Shown piece after piece: positions 11,588 to 22,114 of a DNA stretch of 64,000 nucleotides. Numbering within the stretch: position 1 is the stretch's first letter; each line of letters starts with the position of its first letter. The DNA comes from Maea johnstoni (Eukaryota; Annelida; Polychaeta; Spionida; Magelonidae), in the NCBI GenBank assembly GCA_963942565.1, contig OZ012697.1, positions 24,062,970-24,126,969 on the forward strand, in the 5' to 3' direction. The position numbers and the translations under genes are program-made. Under the pieces are notes generated by a model. It was given only the letters and a program-made list of their open reading frames with translations. It had not been told where the DNA came from and ran no database searches.

Positions 11588-11766
11588 CCCTTCCAATGCT
11601 GAGGCTACATTCGTCCAAAACACAAGAACGCTAAAATCTTTGAAAACCATTGAAACCCTGTCATGTTGGTATTCATTTGAAAGCTCTCGCTGAGTACTCT
11701 CAGATGCGTACCCATTTGCCAGGGTTTCGGTCATTTTTCAGGATTTTTGCATAATTTTGTGTTACT
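11588..11766. mobile_element. TTAA MITE, family A, truncated
   Basis: It starts after TTAA (11584-11587) as CCCTTCCAATGCTGAGG and runs through the family A core (ACATGACAGGGTTT type, then CCAGGGTTTC), but the far terminus is missing. The left arm lacks it. Confidence 0.7.
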
Positions 11767-11783
11767 GTGAAGCAAAGGCAGCT

Positions 11784-12214
11784 GCCCCTTTCTACCCAAT
11801 GGGGTGTTCACTGGTACTAATACCACATCCCGGTTGCCACATACTTACTGAGTCAATGTATCTTTTCATACAATTTTCTATTTTCAAATCCAGGTGTATT
11901 CCCTTCTACGAAGTGGGTGTTCGCTAGTACTTCTACCCCATTAAGATAGCCAAATACTGTCTGAATCAATGTCTATTCTTATAATGCAATTTTCTATTTT
12001 TAAATCCAGGTGTACCCCTTTCTACCCAATGGGGTGTTCGAGGGTACTGCTACCCCACACTAACTCTTTGTCTTCTTTTTCCAGGTGTACCCCTTTCTAC
12101 CAATGGGGTGTTCGCTAGTACTACTACTCCATTCAGATAGCCAAATACTCTCTGATTCAATGTGTCTTCTTTTAATGCAATTTTCTATTTTCAAATCCAG
12201 GTGTACCCCTTTCT
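11784..12214 (+). pseudogene. Five decayed tandem copies of the start of the next GLCE exon
   Basis: Copies of the acceptor plus first bases of the exon at 12246 begin near 11784 (5' edge lost), 11894, 12010, 12085 and 12201. The latter four follow an AAATCCAG or TTTCCAG acceptor and read GTGTACCCCTTTCTACC or close to it. The longer ones continue with degraded versions of the next 60 bases (TACTACTACTCCATTCAGATAG and similar). Spacing shows a duplicated 191-bp block (11894 to 12085; 12010 to 12201). Substitutions, an in-frame stop and base losses make them unlikely to encode GLCE. They are best read as tandem duplications of an intron-exon junction. Their acceptors might still compete for splicing. 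Confidence 0.8.
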
Positions 12215-12245
12215 AAACGAGTCTTTGTCTTCTTCTTTTCCCTAG

Positions 12246-12482
12246 GTGTACCCCTTTCTACCCAGTGGGGTGTTCGGGGGTACTACTACCCCATCCAGAT
12301 AGCCCAGTATGGACTGAGTCACTACAGCAAGTATCTGATGGAAAAGGATCGCACTGTCACGACATTCGAAGATGGGGAGGATGAGGATGTTAACAAATGG
12401 CACCTTCCTAACAGAGACTCCTATGCAGAAATTGTATACGACGAATCCGTCAAAAATGACGTCATGGAGTTTGAGACGTCAG
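12246..12482 (+). CDS. GLCE: D-glucuronyl C5-epimerase, penultimate exon
   Basis: GLCE is a Golgi type II membrane enzyme of heparan sulfate synthesis that converts D-glucuronate to L-iduronate in N-sulfated heparosan. This exon follows a TTTTCCCTAG acceptor and ends at CAG|GTATGT (donor after 12482). It contributes 79 codons in split phase. The translation runs (G)VPLSTQWGVRGYYYPIQIAQYG, then LSHYSKYLMEKD, the conserved N-terminal block of the epimerase as I recall it from vertebrate GLCE, followed by a variable acidic stretch (EDGEDEDVNKW) and DVMEFETS. The Met at 12338 is internal, not a start. Upstream exons (cytoplasmic tail, membrane anchor) are not in the window. Joining to 13603 keeps frame (phase 1; the split codon gives Asp). 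Confidence 0.9.
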
Positions 12483-12553
12483 GTATGTATTCCTATTTCC
12501 GTTTGCGTTGGAAGGTGTATTATGAAATAAAACTCTTTATAATTGAGGAGAAT

Positions 12554-12646
12554 CTTTTTTTTTATTTTTGGATTTTTTTTTTTTATTGGATTTTTTTTTA
12601 TTTTTGGACTTTTTTTTATTTTTGGATTTTTTTTTTATTTTTGGAA
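12554..12646 (+). repeat. T-rich tandem repeat (TTTTTATTTTTGGA type)
   Basis: Four to five imperfect units of a 14-20-base T-rich motif in the intron after the GLCE exon. The apparent ORF extension past the donor (Phe/Trp-rich) comes from this repeat. Confidence 0.85.
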
Positions 12647-12745
12647 TAATAATTGAGGAGAATCATACTTGCTGATTGACAGCAGAAAATGGATCCACAT
12701 AAATATTACTAGGTTAATGGGATCAGCCGAGTCGTCCTCATTTAA

Positions 12746-12951
12746 CCCTCCCAATGCTGAGGCTACTTTTGTCCAAAGCACAAAGATGCAAAGTTTCTTG
12801 AAAACCATTTAATCCCTGTCATGTTGGTATTCATTGGATAGCTCTTGCTGAGTACTCTCAGATGAGTACCCATGTGCCAGGGTTTCAATCATTTTTCAGG
12901 TTTTTTTGCATCATTTTGTATTGGTCAAATTAGCCACCAGCAGCATAAGGG
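12746..12951. mobile_element. TTAA MITE, family A, in a GLCE intron
   Basis: TTAA lies at 12742-12745 and 12952-12955. The ends are CCCTCCCAATGCTGAGG and CCAGCAGCATAAGGG; the core is ATGTTGGTATTCATTGGA and CCAGGGTTTCAATC, together an imperfect full-length hairpin of 206 bp. Flanks (GGGATCAGCC...TAATTATTGGAAGGG) match the sequence after the minisatellite in each tandem copy (e.g. 18828-18880), where the site reads TCAA without an element. This gives another filled/empty pair. Confidence 0.85.
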
Positions 12952-13244
12952 TTAAGGGGTGTAATTATTGGAAGGGCTGGATTATAAAAGAGGGTTGGTT
13001 GCCTAGCCTAGCTACTCGGCTTTATATTGTACTTTACTTTTTTATATATCAATGTATGCCTGAATCTATACTTCATAGGGACTTGTGGCCTACTGATATG
13101 TTGGCCATTTAGTTCACACAATTGCCACGCGAGGGGGTTGTAATGGTAGCAGTTTCTTTATGTTTTTACATTGGGCTGAATGATCAGTGTGGATTACTAA
13201 AACTAAAAATCAACTAGGGGTCCACTATTGCTTATTAACTTTTG

Positions 13245-13435
13245 AGAAAAAGCATTATACTAAAACTGTGAGTTATTCTGGAATTAGTTTTAGGATTCAA
13301 TGTTTTCCCCAGAAATATTCTATGAAGCTTTCAGATCTGTTTATACATTTCTTTCTGCTATCTTTTCAAATGAAATTGCAGATGAAAGACATAAAACTTA
13401 AACCAGCAGTCTTCTTGGAATTTGTTTCAGAATTA
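13245..13435 (+). pseudogene. Two decayed copies of the start of the last GLCE exon
   Basis: 13245-13302 matches the exon start around ATTACACTAAAACTGGGAG...GTTTTAGGATTC. 13324-13435 matches the upstream pyrimidine tract plus exon start (AGAACTGTTTAATGATTTC-like, then CTATCTTTT.CA, then AAACTTAAACCAGCAGTC). Both are degraded and not open in the GLCE frame. With the copies ahead of the previous exon, this is the same type of intron-exon junction duplication at a second site in one gene. Confidence 0.7.
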
Positions 13436-13602
13436 CTATATTCCTCTGATTACCCACATAGACCCCCCAGTAAGAGAACCCCACCCCACTTATTTGGAGG
13501 GATACGGTAAAACTTTTAGGTAGCTCTAGTGGTATTCTAAGCAGGATGTTGCCATGAAGACATCAGAACTGTTTAATGATTTCTCTCTCCTATCTTTTTC
13601 AG

Positions 13603-14639
13603 ACAAGTTGTCCAGTAAAGGAATTACACTAAAACTGGGAGTCCACACAGAATTCGTTTTAGGATTCGACGTTAATTTTGTGACCAATGGCAGTGTGACA
13701 GTAGTCGTGGAGATGAGGCCGACAAAAGGGCCGTTTTACATCCACTACGTGTGTAGTAATACGCTGATAGAAGTGCGCGGGAACAACATATATTACGGCA
13801 TCGGAGAGCATCGCATCGGCGGATGGAGCAAGGTGATTCGAGACCTCGCAATTGATCTTGTAAAAGGATTAGCGATAAAATTTAAATCGAAGAAGGCGAG
13901 GACTAAAATGTTTATTACCAAAGTCGTAGCGCTGCAACTACGAGGTTCGGGGAAGCTCGATAATCTCACGCTTTCTAGTACAGCGCATTTAGCACAATTT
14001 TATTTCGCGGCCAATTGGTTGGTTACACACCAGGACAAAAATGGCGGCTGGCCAATCATGATTACGCGAAAACTCGCAGACGGGAAGCTCCAACTTCCGC
14101 CGGGTTGGTACAGCGCAATGGCGCAAGGACATGCCATGTCGCTGCTTATACGTGCCTATATTAGAACTAAAAACAGGAAATATCTAAAATCGGCTTTGCA
14201 GGCGACGAAGCTATTCGATGTTAAAAGCAGTGATGGTGGAGTCTTAGCCAAATTCATGGACAAAATAAATTGGTATGAGGAGTACCCGACGACTCCGAGC
14301 AGTTACGTCCTTAACGGTTTTATATATTCCTTAATCGGTCTCTATGACCTGAAGACTGTGGCGCCACCTGAACATGCCGGTGACGCAACGAGACTTTACG
14401 AGACGGGTATGGAGAGCCTGAAGGCTATGCTGCCGATGTTTGACACGGGTTCCGGAACCATCTACGATCTCCGACACCTGACACTAGGTGTCGCCCCAAA
14501 CTTAGCGCGCTGGGACTATCACGCCACACACATCAACCAGCTGCTCCTATTGGCTACCATCGATTCGTCGGAGATTATTTCGTCGACGGCCAAGCGCTGG
14601 TCGGGCTACATGAAGGGCCATAGAGCGGCGCATAACTAG
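13603..14639 (+). CDS. GLCE: D-glucuronyl C5-epimerase, last exon
   Basis: The exon starts after CTATCTTTTTCAG (AG at 13601-13602) and ends with TAG at 14637-14639, about 345 residues. It holds the beta-sheet middle domain (VLGFDVNFVTNGSVTVVVEM, then IYYGIG) and the (alpha/alpha) helical-barrel catalytic domain: QDKNGGWPIM, GWYSAMAQGHAMS, WYEEYPTTPSSYVLNGF, MESLKAMLP, DTGSGTIYDLRH, APNLARWDYHATHINQL. Three tyrosines, codons at 14283 (EEY), 14463 (TIY) and 14517 (WDY), are spaced 60 and 18 residues apart, matching catalytic Tyr500/560/578 reported for zebrafish Glce. The C-terminus KRWSGYMKGHRAAHN matches the vertebrate RW..YLKG.RAKHN end. The Met at 13554 is intronic. The exon looks intact. 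Its last 36 bases recur at 57442-57477. Confidence 0.95.
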
Positions 14640-14773
14640 CCTAATACAAGTTTTGGACGGAAATCGATCCTTAAAAAATGTAGCTGAGATTTCCACGGAA
14701 ATTCTGGGATTTTCTAGGATAATCCGAAGTATTCCTTGGAATTCCCAGGTTTTGTACGGAAATCAATCCATAA

Positions 14774-14972
14774 CCCTTATGCTGGTGGTGGCTGAATTGG
14801 CCAATACAATGCAAAAAAAATGAAACATGGCTGAAACCCTGGCATATGGGTACTCATTTGACAGTGCTCTTCGAGAGCTATCCAATGAATACCAACATGA
14901 CAGGGTTTAGATGTTTTTCAAAACTTTTGTGTCCTTGTGCTTTGGACAAAAGTAGCCTCAGCATTAGAAGGG
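14774..14972. mobile_element. TTAA MITE, family A
   Basis: Ends CCCTTATGCTGGTGG and GCATTAGAAGGG; TTAA on the right (14973-14976), ATAA on the left. Present also in the second copy of this flank (57612-57815). Confidence 0.8.
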
Positions 14973-15238
14973 TTAACAAATATAGCTGAGACTTCCAAGG
15001 AAATCCTGGGACTTTTCGAGGATATTTCTAAGGATTCATCGGAATGCACAGGTTCATTTGATGAGGGTAGATTTGGGTAACAGATGCTTTTTGTGAGTTT
15101 TAAGATGCAAGAGAGATTGCTTTCATCAAACTAGAGATACTAAATAATTGCATTTAAAATAGCTTTTCAGGCTGAAGTGAGCATGCATTTTTGAAACAAA
15201 AAAGTATTAGCTTTCTTCATCAAACTGAAGATACTTAA

Positions 15239-15460
15239 CCCATTCACACTCAAGAGTTCCTCTCGAAATATCATCTGCTACTTTCATACTTTTGAAACTA
15301 ACTTGGGAATGAAGTGAAATTTCGCAAAATATTTGAAGGAGATTTGTTGTTTGTCTTCTGATCTACATTTCTCTTTCAAATATTTTCAAAAAAAAGCTTT
15401 TGTATGGGAAATATTTCCAAAATCGTCAGGCCTCTTTTGGCCACTCTGAGTGTAAATGGG
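15239..15460. mobile_element. TTAA MITE, family C, with empty site at 58288
   Basis: 222 bp with CCCATTCACACTCAAGAG and CTCTGAGTGTAAATGGG ends and perfect TTAA at 15235-15238 and 15461-15464. The duplicated flank at 58283-58300 reads GATAC-TTAA-TAAATTG with one TTAA and no element, a precise filled/empty pair. Confidence 0.9.
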
Positions 15461-15971
15461 TTAATAAATTAATTGTCAATGCAAGCCTTACTGAGCATAC
15501 ATTACTTGAGTAGAATTTATCAGCATATTATGTATGTGTGCTTCATGAAAATCTGTCTAATGTGTGAACCATTTAAATTCATTTATAGGTCATTTTGCAT
15601 CATCTCAAATCTTTGACTAATATAGTTCACTTTGAGGAATATATTCCTATTTAATCCTAAGGTCATTCATTCTTGTGGTGAGAGCTCATGTGTTAGTCAT
15701 GAGAAAATGGTATAAATTTAAATCAAGAAATTTATTTAGAGAAATAAAAAATTAGAGATTATTTAAAGATGGTTTGTAAGATTTAACATCATTTACCATT
15801 TTTGATCAAATATTTTTTAAGAAATCACTTCAATTTCATGATTAATATACAAAATATTGAATGCATTACATGGCTATTGGATTAGAAATGCATTTATTGT
15901 CATTTTTGACATGGGCATGATTTGGTTATCAAAGGATGCACACATACTTAATAAATATGAAAACACTGGAC

Positions 15972-16116
<145 letters not shown>

Positions 16117-16764
16117 GAACTGTCACCACCACTCACAAGAGAGTATTGCACTCTATAACGAGGCTGCACTCTTTCCTTCATGACCTACTTGCATGACCTA
16201 CATATATGACCTACTTGCAGCAGTATTGAAGCAAACTTTTCTCCAGTCCATGACAATTGAGGTCCCTTCTGACTAAAGGTTTGCTGAAGAATTTACATAT
16301 TTAATGGTTTGAATATTTCCTGTGTAAGATTCACATATAACATATGTTCTATTGATTTTATTTAATTACGTTGAAGATAAATCATAAAATAAGACATTGA
16401 TGTGAATTGTGTATATTCTATATTTTTTTAAGAAATTCTTGTATTTCTCATGCTTTATAATTGCCAAATAAGATAGATATAAGAGGATATAGTATTAACA
16501 GGATTTTATTATGTTAGAAATGTAGGATGAAATTTCATCCATAAAAATATTATTAGTGACTAACCGGTGGAGGGTAAAGTTATAAAGTATTGATATGATA
16601 GTTAGGGAATGGCATTCACTATTTCCTTCATGCTCTATGTGCTTGAAAATATATGTGTGAGTACACATATATTTGTACCACTGAAGACTTTTCTCCCAAT
16701 CATGGACCTCGATAAATGTGGGGTATGCAAAATAACCCACACTTATTGAGCCTTTTTTCTTTAA

Positions 16765-16968
16765 CCCTCATGCTGCTGGTGGCTAAGTTGGCAATACAAA
16801 ATAATGCAAAAATCCTGTTAAACCACTGAAACTGTGGCATATGGGTACTCATCTGAGAGTACTCCATGAGGGTTATCCAATGAGTACCAACTTGACAGGG
16901 TTTAGACGGTTTTCAAAAATATTTGCGTTTTTGTGCATTGGCCGAAAGTAGCCTCAGCGCAGGAAGGG
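16765..16968. mobile_element. TTAA MITE, family A
   Basis: Left target TTAA at 16761-16764; ends CCCTCATGCTGCTGG and GCGCAGGAAGGG. In copies 2-5 a second family A element sits in this left TTAA. Confidence 0.85.
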
Positions 16969-17269
16969 TTACGATGCGCAAGCCACAAAGATGTATTGAG
17001 TAGAGTGCTCTGCAGCCAAGCTTTTCTTGGCCTGTGATTGGTGGAATGCAGTCAACTATGTTACAATATATAATAGTGACCAGTGGCATGTGCGATACCC
17101 TGCTTTGCCTTGTAATACCTCGGGTATATCACATGTCACAGGTTTTCTAACTTATGATATAAAAGCGCTTGGTCCCTCTCAGGAGATTGAATTAGTTGCA
17201 TTACAAGAGCATTGGTGTTGTGAAAAGAAAACATACATGTATTACATTTATACATACATACAAACATTC

Positions 17270-17751
<482 letters not shown>

Positions 17752-18120
17752 CATCCCTGCTCTTTCTATGTAGGCTAGGATCTCTTGTTTAGAGGACCAG
17801 TGAACAATGAGGATTTATTATTCTAGTATGTTGTCTCGATTAAGGCAATGTTTTCCTAGAGAGCTGATATTCAGTTCTAAGTATATGTAAATCTACTGTG
17901 TAATCTAAATATACCTGGTGACATTGGAATGGAAAGACAAACTGCGAAAATGATATAAGTTGGAAAACTTTACATTTTGATTTCTATATGTTTATATATC
18001 TATGATTTTCTTCATGCTTTTATACCTAAATCTTGACAAATGTGAATTACATTACAATTTTCTGTTTCATTGTATTGAGGACTATTCATCAATGGCTTAT
18101 GGGAACTGTATTTCTATTAA

Positions 18121-18230
18121 CCCTTACGCTGCTGGTGGCTAATTTGGCCAATTCAAAATGATGCAAAAAACATAAAAAAAATACTAAAACCCTGGCAAAT
18201 GGGTACTCATATGCGAGTACTCAGCGAGAA
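18121..18230. mobile_element. TTAA MITE, family A, right part deleted
   Basis: TTAA at 18117-18120, then CCCTTACGCTGCTGG through GAGTACTCAGCGAGAAC, where it jumps to sequence found 0.6 kb further on in copy 2. The full-length equivalents are 30400-30606, 50158-50361 and 61054-61260. Confidence 0.8.
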
Positions 18231-18400
18231 CCATTTTTTGTGACTGTCCTTTACCATTTCATGCTTAGAATACTCTTTGGAAATTGTCATCTGGACCTAT
18301 GATACTCCTGACAATAACTTGATTATAAAGGGTGATTTTACATCAAAGGTCCAGACAACACTCTCCTGAGTAACTCTGAGCATGCTCATTTGCATACAAT

Positions 18401-18808
18401 CAGCTACGGGTGAACCCTTATTTTTGGGTTCAGCTACAGGTGAACCCCTATTTCTGGGTTCAGCTACCGGTGAACCCTTATTTTTGGATTCAGCTACAGG
18501 TGCACCCCTATTTTGGGGTTCAACTTCAAGTGCAACCCTATTTTTGGGTTCAGCTACAGGTGAACCCCTATTTTGGGGTTCAGCTACAGGTGAACCCCTA
18601 TTTTGGGGTTCAGCTACAGGTGAACCCCTATTTTGGGGTTCAACTTCAAGTGCAACCCTATTTTGGGGTTCAGCTACAGGTGAACCCCTAATTTGGGGTT
18701 CAGCTACAGGTGAACCCCTATTTTGGGGTTCAGCTACAGTTTAACCCCTATTTTGGGGTTCAGCTACGGGTGAACCCCTATTTTGGGGTTCAGCTAGAGG
18801 TGAACCCA
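18401..18808 (+). repeat. 30-bp minisatellite, copy 1
   Basis: About 13.5 units of TTCAGCTACAGGTGAACC-CCTATTTTGGGG, with a variant TTCAACTTCAAGTGCAACC interspersed. Because 30 is divisible by three, several frames stay open (repeat SATGEPLFWG in one, QVNPYFGVQL in another). No sign of a start context or domain; treated as non-coding. Confidence 0.9.
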
Positions 18809-18910
18809 AAAATAGGATGTAATGGGATCAGCCTAGCTGTCCTCATTCAAGGGATGTAATTATTGGAAGGGTTGTATTATATAACGAACTTAAGTGAAAG
18901 ATGATATTAA

Positions 18911-19115
18911 CCCTTATGCTGCTTGTGGCTAGTTTGGCCAATACAAAATGATGCAAACAACCAAAAAAAATGACTGAAACCATGGAACGTGGATACATAT
19001 ATGAAAGTACTTAGTGGGAGTTTTCCAATGAATACCAACATGACAAGGTGTAGATGGTTTTCCATAATCTTTGCATCAATGTGCTTTAGATTAAAGTAAC
19101 CTCAGCATTGGAAGG
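18911..19115. mobile_element. TTAA MITE, family A (CTTGTGGCTAG subtype)
   Basis: TTAA at 18907-18910 and 19116-19119; right end worn to GGAAGG. Present in all five copies (31913, 40576, 52415, 63330). Confidence 0.8.
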
Positions 19116-19562
19116 TTTAAGTGATTATAATACTGAGGATGTCCATATTAGATATGTAGGGGGACTGTTATATTGATAAACAAATCATGATGTGAACGTC
19201 TTCACGAAAACTGTCCTTGATGGGTAGGCTGCCTTACAAAATACAAATAATTCTTTAAAGATTGGGCTGAAATTTTATATCAATTGTAGTAAAGGTGTCC
19301 ACAAAAGAGAGGTTGTCTATTTGTAGACGTTTTGCATGAAAGTGAGAAATATTCGACAATACATGGTCAACAATGGTAAATTGCCATTGTTGTTTTCATA
19401 TTGTGAAATCAATTGATCAAAGGATGGTGATTGGTCAGATTTTAATGATATTTGCAATCCTTACTTCAGTAAGAATAAATAGTAAAAAATTGATGGTGTA
19501 ATACAAAATTAGGCTGGCATATCTTCAGATTGATATGGCTTGTAATGTTATCCCTTGATTAA

Positions 19563-19748
19563 CTCTTATGCTGCATCTGGCTCATTTTGGCATCACAAAA
19601 TGATGCAAAAAGCCTAAAAAATGACTGAAACCCTGGCAAATGGGTACTCATCTGAGAGTACTCAGCGAGAGCTCTCCAATGGATACCAACATGGCAGGGT
19701 TTAAATGGTTTTCAAAAAACTTGTCCTTGTACTTCAGCATTAGAAGGG
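19563..19748. mobile_element. TTAA MITE, family A
   Basis: TTAA at 19559-19562 and 19749-19752; starts CTCTTATGCTGCATC. It lacks about 15 bases (GGATGAAGGTAGCTT) present in copy 2. Confidence 0.8.
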
Positions 19749-20303
19749 TTAAATTTTGCAAAGCTCCCTCTGTATTTCCGATATTGCATGTTTCCCCATT
19801 TCAAGCCATTCACCCTGAAATGAACACTTTTCGTGGGAATTGTCCATGTACAGTATTTCAAATTATGAATGTAAAAAAGTAACAAAAAACACAAAAAATG
19901 AATATCTGAGATGACTATTGTTAATATTGTTGTATGAAGTTGTGATTCTACCTCTCAAGATATCAAATTATTTGCTAAAGCTGAAATGACAGAAATGATC
20001 ATACTTTCTAAGATTATTCAATTTGATATCCCTGAAATGTTTTTTCATGAAATACTTTATTAGTTTGGGTATTTATTGGGTATTAGGCAACTAAATGAAA
20101 ATTGAAAAATTTTGAACTCCAATCCTACTGAAAAATACAATTGTTTTATATGCAAATAAATCTTTAGTCATTTTGTATCATATACAATCTTAATAAGCCT
20201 TAAGAGGCGATTGACTCATACAAAACAATATCTTATAATTCATCTATATACTCAAACATTCTTTTCTATTCAATTATATTATTCTATTCTGATCATTTCT
20301 TAA

Positions 20304-20511
20304 CCCTTATGCTGCTGCTGGCTAATTTGACCAATACAACATAATGCAAAAAAAAACATGAAAAATTACTGAAACCCTGGCATATGGCTACTCATCAGAG
20401 AGTTCTCAGGGAGAGCTTTCTAATGAATACCAACATGACAGGGACTAAATGGTTTTCAAATATCTTTGCGTCCTTGTTCTCTGGATGAAAGTAGCCTCAG
20501 CATTGGAAGGG
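20304..20511. mobile_element. TTAA MITE, family A
   Basis: TTAA at 20300-20303 and 20512-20515; ends CCCTTATGCTGCTGCTGG and CAGCATTGGAAGGG; inner pair CCAACATGACAGGG / CCCTGGCATATGG. Confidence 0.9.
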
Positions 20512-20587
20512 TTAAAATCAACAGTGATTTTCGTACATATTAGAAAGAGTCTTCACAAATAATGGTCTGTGGTGTTGCCTTGTTTAA

Positions 20588-20788
20588 CCCTTTTATGCCT
20601 GGAGATCTTCTTGACATATTTTGTCTAAAACCTTTGATACTTTTAAAAATAACAATCACACCTTCACAAAATATTTGGAGAATTATGAGTTGAACCCTTT
20701 TCCTTTAATTATATTTTGTGAAAGTTGCTTTTGTTAGAGAGAGATCACCAAAATAGTCAAGGTGTTGGGTCCTGCAGGCATGAAAGGG
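20588..20788. mobile_element. TTAA MITE, family B
   Basis: TTAA at 20584-20587 and 20789-20792; ends CCCTTTTATGCCTG and CAGGCATGAAAGGG. The interior has CACAAAATATTTGGAGAA and CACCAAAATAGTCAAGG, related to the satellite unit of 8029-9135. Confidence 0.9.
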
Positions 20789-21247
20789 TTAAAGTGGAGT
20801 TTTAGTTTGTGTATTTAACACCAGGTGGCGATTGCAGTGCCATCTGGTGCTGAACATTAGAACTAACTTGCAGTAGCCAATACATCCTTGATTAGTTCTA
20901 CATCCTGAATATAGGTGGAAGCTGGATCACAGTAATCATTTGTGTTTAATTTGAAAAGATTTTACTTAATGCTATTGTTTGATTATATAGATCAATGAGG
21001 GACAGAAAATAGCATATTTATGATGACTTTATATTTTATTTATTTCCAAGTTAGGCAAGAACCATGACTACCAATTGTGTGTATATTTTGGAACTATATA
21101 ATTGTATGATAATGTACAGTCATGCCTTGATTAGTGATTGATCTATGACTGGTGAAGAGTTATTAGATGACAGGATGATAATAAATTAATCTGAAAATAA
21201 CTTTGTTTTTTAGTTCTTTTGTAGCCATTCCTCTTGTATTATATAAA

Positions 21248-21480
21248 TCGTTGTGTCCTTGTGCTTTAGACGAAAGTAGCCTCAGCAATGAAAGGGTTAA
21301 GGATTAAATGGTTAACCCATTCTCCCTAGGGACATACAATTAGCCCTTTAAAAACAAATTTAGAAAATTCTTGAAATCAAAGCAATATCTTAAGAAACAT
21401 TTATCTTAAAGCAGCCATTTATGTTGATTTAAACAATCCCTCTAAATATTTTTCGAAAATTTTAATTGACAGCCCGAGTG
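21248..21480. repeat. Two adjoining TTAA-element fragments
   Basis: 21248-21296 is the right end of a family A element (CGAAAGTAGCCTCAGC, AAAGGG, TTAA). 21316-21480 begins TTAACCCATTCTCCC but lacks a matching right end and runs up to the SINE. Both are in copies 1-4. Confidence 0.6.
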
Positions 21481-21490
21481 TATACTTCAG

Positions 21491-21715
21491 GTCTGCCCCT
21501 ATGGCTGAGTGGTCTGACGCATTGCCACTGACTGCTTGTTGTCTCTCAACACTGCTCGGGTTTAAATCCTAATACGGGTTTGTGAGAAAGTTGCCATTGA
21601 CTTGGAGGGTCGTGCGGGGTTTTTCACGGTATTCCGGTTTCCTTGACCACTTACAGATGGCTACTCACACTTCAGCCTAAAATCAGTAGAAAAAGTGATG
21701 ATAGTTGAGACCTCA
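21491..21715 (+). mobile_element. tRNA-derived SINE, copy 1
   Basis: Head: A box TGGCTGAGTGG (21502) and B box GGGTTTAAATCC (21558-21569), like a class II (Leu/Ser-type) tRNA. Body: GAAAGTTGCCATTGACTTGG, GCGGGGTTTTTCACGG, TATTCCGGTTTCC and ACTCACACTTCAGCC. The acceptor stem does not pair, so it is not a working tRNA. Equivalents: 34727, 43175 and 55007. Confidence 0.75.
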
Positions 21716-21740
21716 ACGGTGGGTGCCAATGGGTCATTAA

Positions 21741-21953
21741 CCCATACATGCTTAAGAGTCCCTCTAGAAATTGTCGTCTGGATCTACAATACTTTTGATG
21801 ATAACTTAGGAATCAAGAAGGATTTTATAAAACATTTGAAGGAGAGTTGTTGCTAAGATTCTGAACTACATTTCTCCTTCAAATATTTTCTCAACTTTGC
21901 TTTTGCCTGCAAGATTTCATCAAAATTGTCGGGCTGCTATGAGTGTTAATGGG
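21741..21953. mobile_element. TTAA MITE, family D
   Basis: TTAA at 21737-21740 and 21954-21957; ends CCCATACATGCTTAAGAG and CTATGAGTGTTAATGGG; interior ACATTTGAAGGAGAG / CTCCTTCAAATATTTT pair shared with family C. Confidence 0.85.
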
Positions 21954-22114
21954 TTAAGGACTGGCTGACTGCTCTTCCGTTGCTCACCAATGTGAAGGTT
22001 CAAAGCATTATCCAGTCCCTGTAGTTGCTGAACAACCAGCCCTACCACGGTCGCTGCTCACTGGCTCATTGCGTTTGTATGTTATTTGGTCCTTATTTTG
22101 TCCGAGGATTATTT

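Larger units (their letters stand above)
7135..11791 (-). repeat. Right arm of giant imperfect inverted repeat
   Basis: Reverse complement of the left arm (226-6463). It lacks four insertions found there but has its own MITE at the outer edge (11588-11766) and a longer satellite element (8029-9135). The outermost matching block is CTGTGAAGCAAAGGCAGCTG, about 11767-11787. No host gene is seen in the arm. Confidence 0.85.
14640..15546 (+). other. GLCE 3' flank
   Basis: Presumed 3' UTR and downstream DNA. It holds two TTAA MITEs (14774-14972 and 15239-15460) and no other gene. No clear AATAAA lies close to the stop; AAATAAA motifs occur only further on (for example near 15740), so the transcript end cannot be placed. 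The stretch is duplicated at 57478-58373. Confidence 0.6.

Noticed and set aside
13187-13510. 107-residue ORF before the last GLCE exon
   Set aside because: It covers degraded copies of the exon start in intron sequence; no independent protein likeness.
18382-18744. SATGEPLFWG / QVNPYFGVQL repeat proteins (also at 31264, 40017, 51945, 62771)
   Set aside because: Frames stay open only because the minisatellite unit is 30 bp; unit number and frame drift between copies (copy 4 breaks it) with no sign of selection.
21495-21580. A functional tRNA gene (Leu/Ser type)
   Set aside because: A and B boxes are present, but stems do not pair, no convincing anticodon loop is seen, and a SINE body follows; four copies sit in the duplication.
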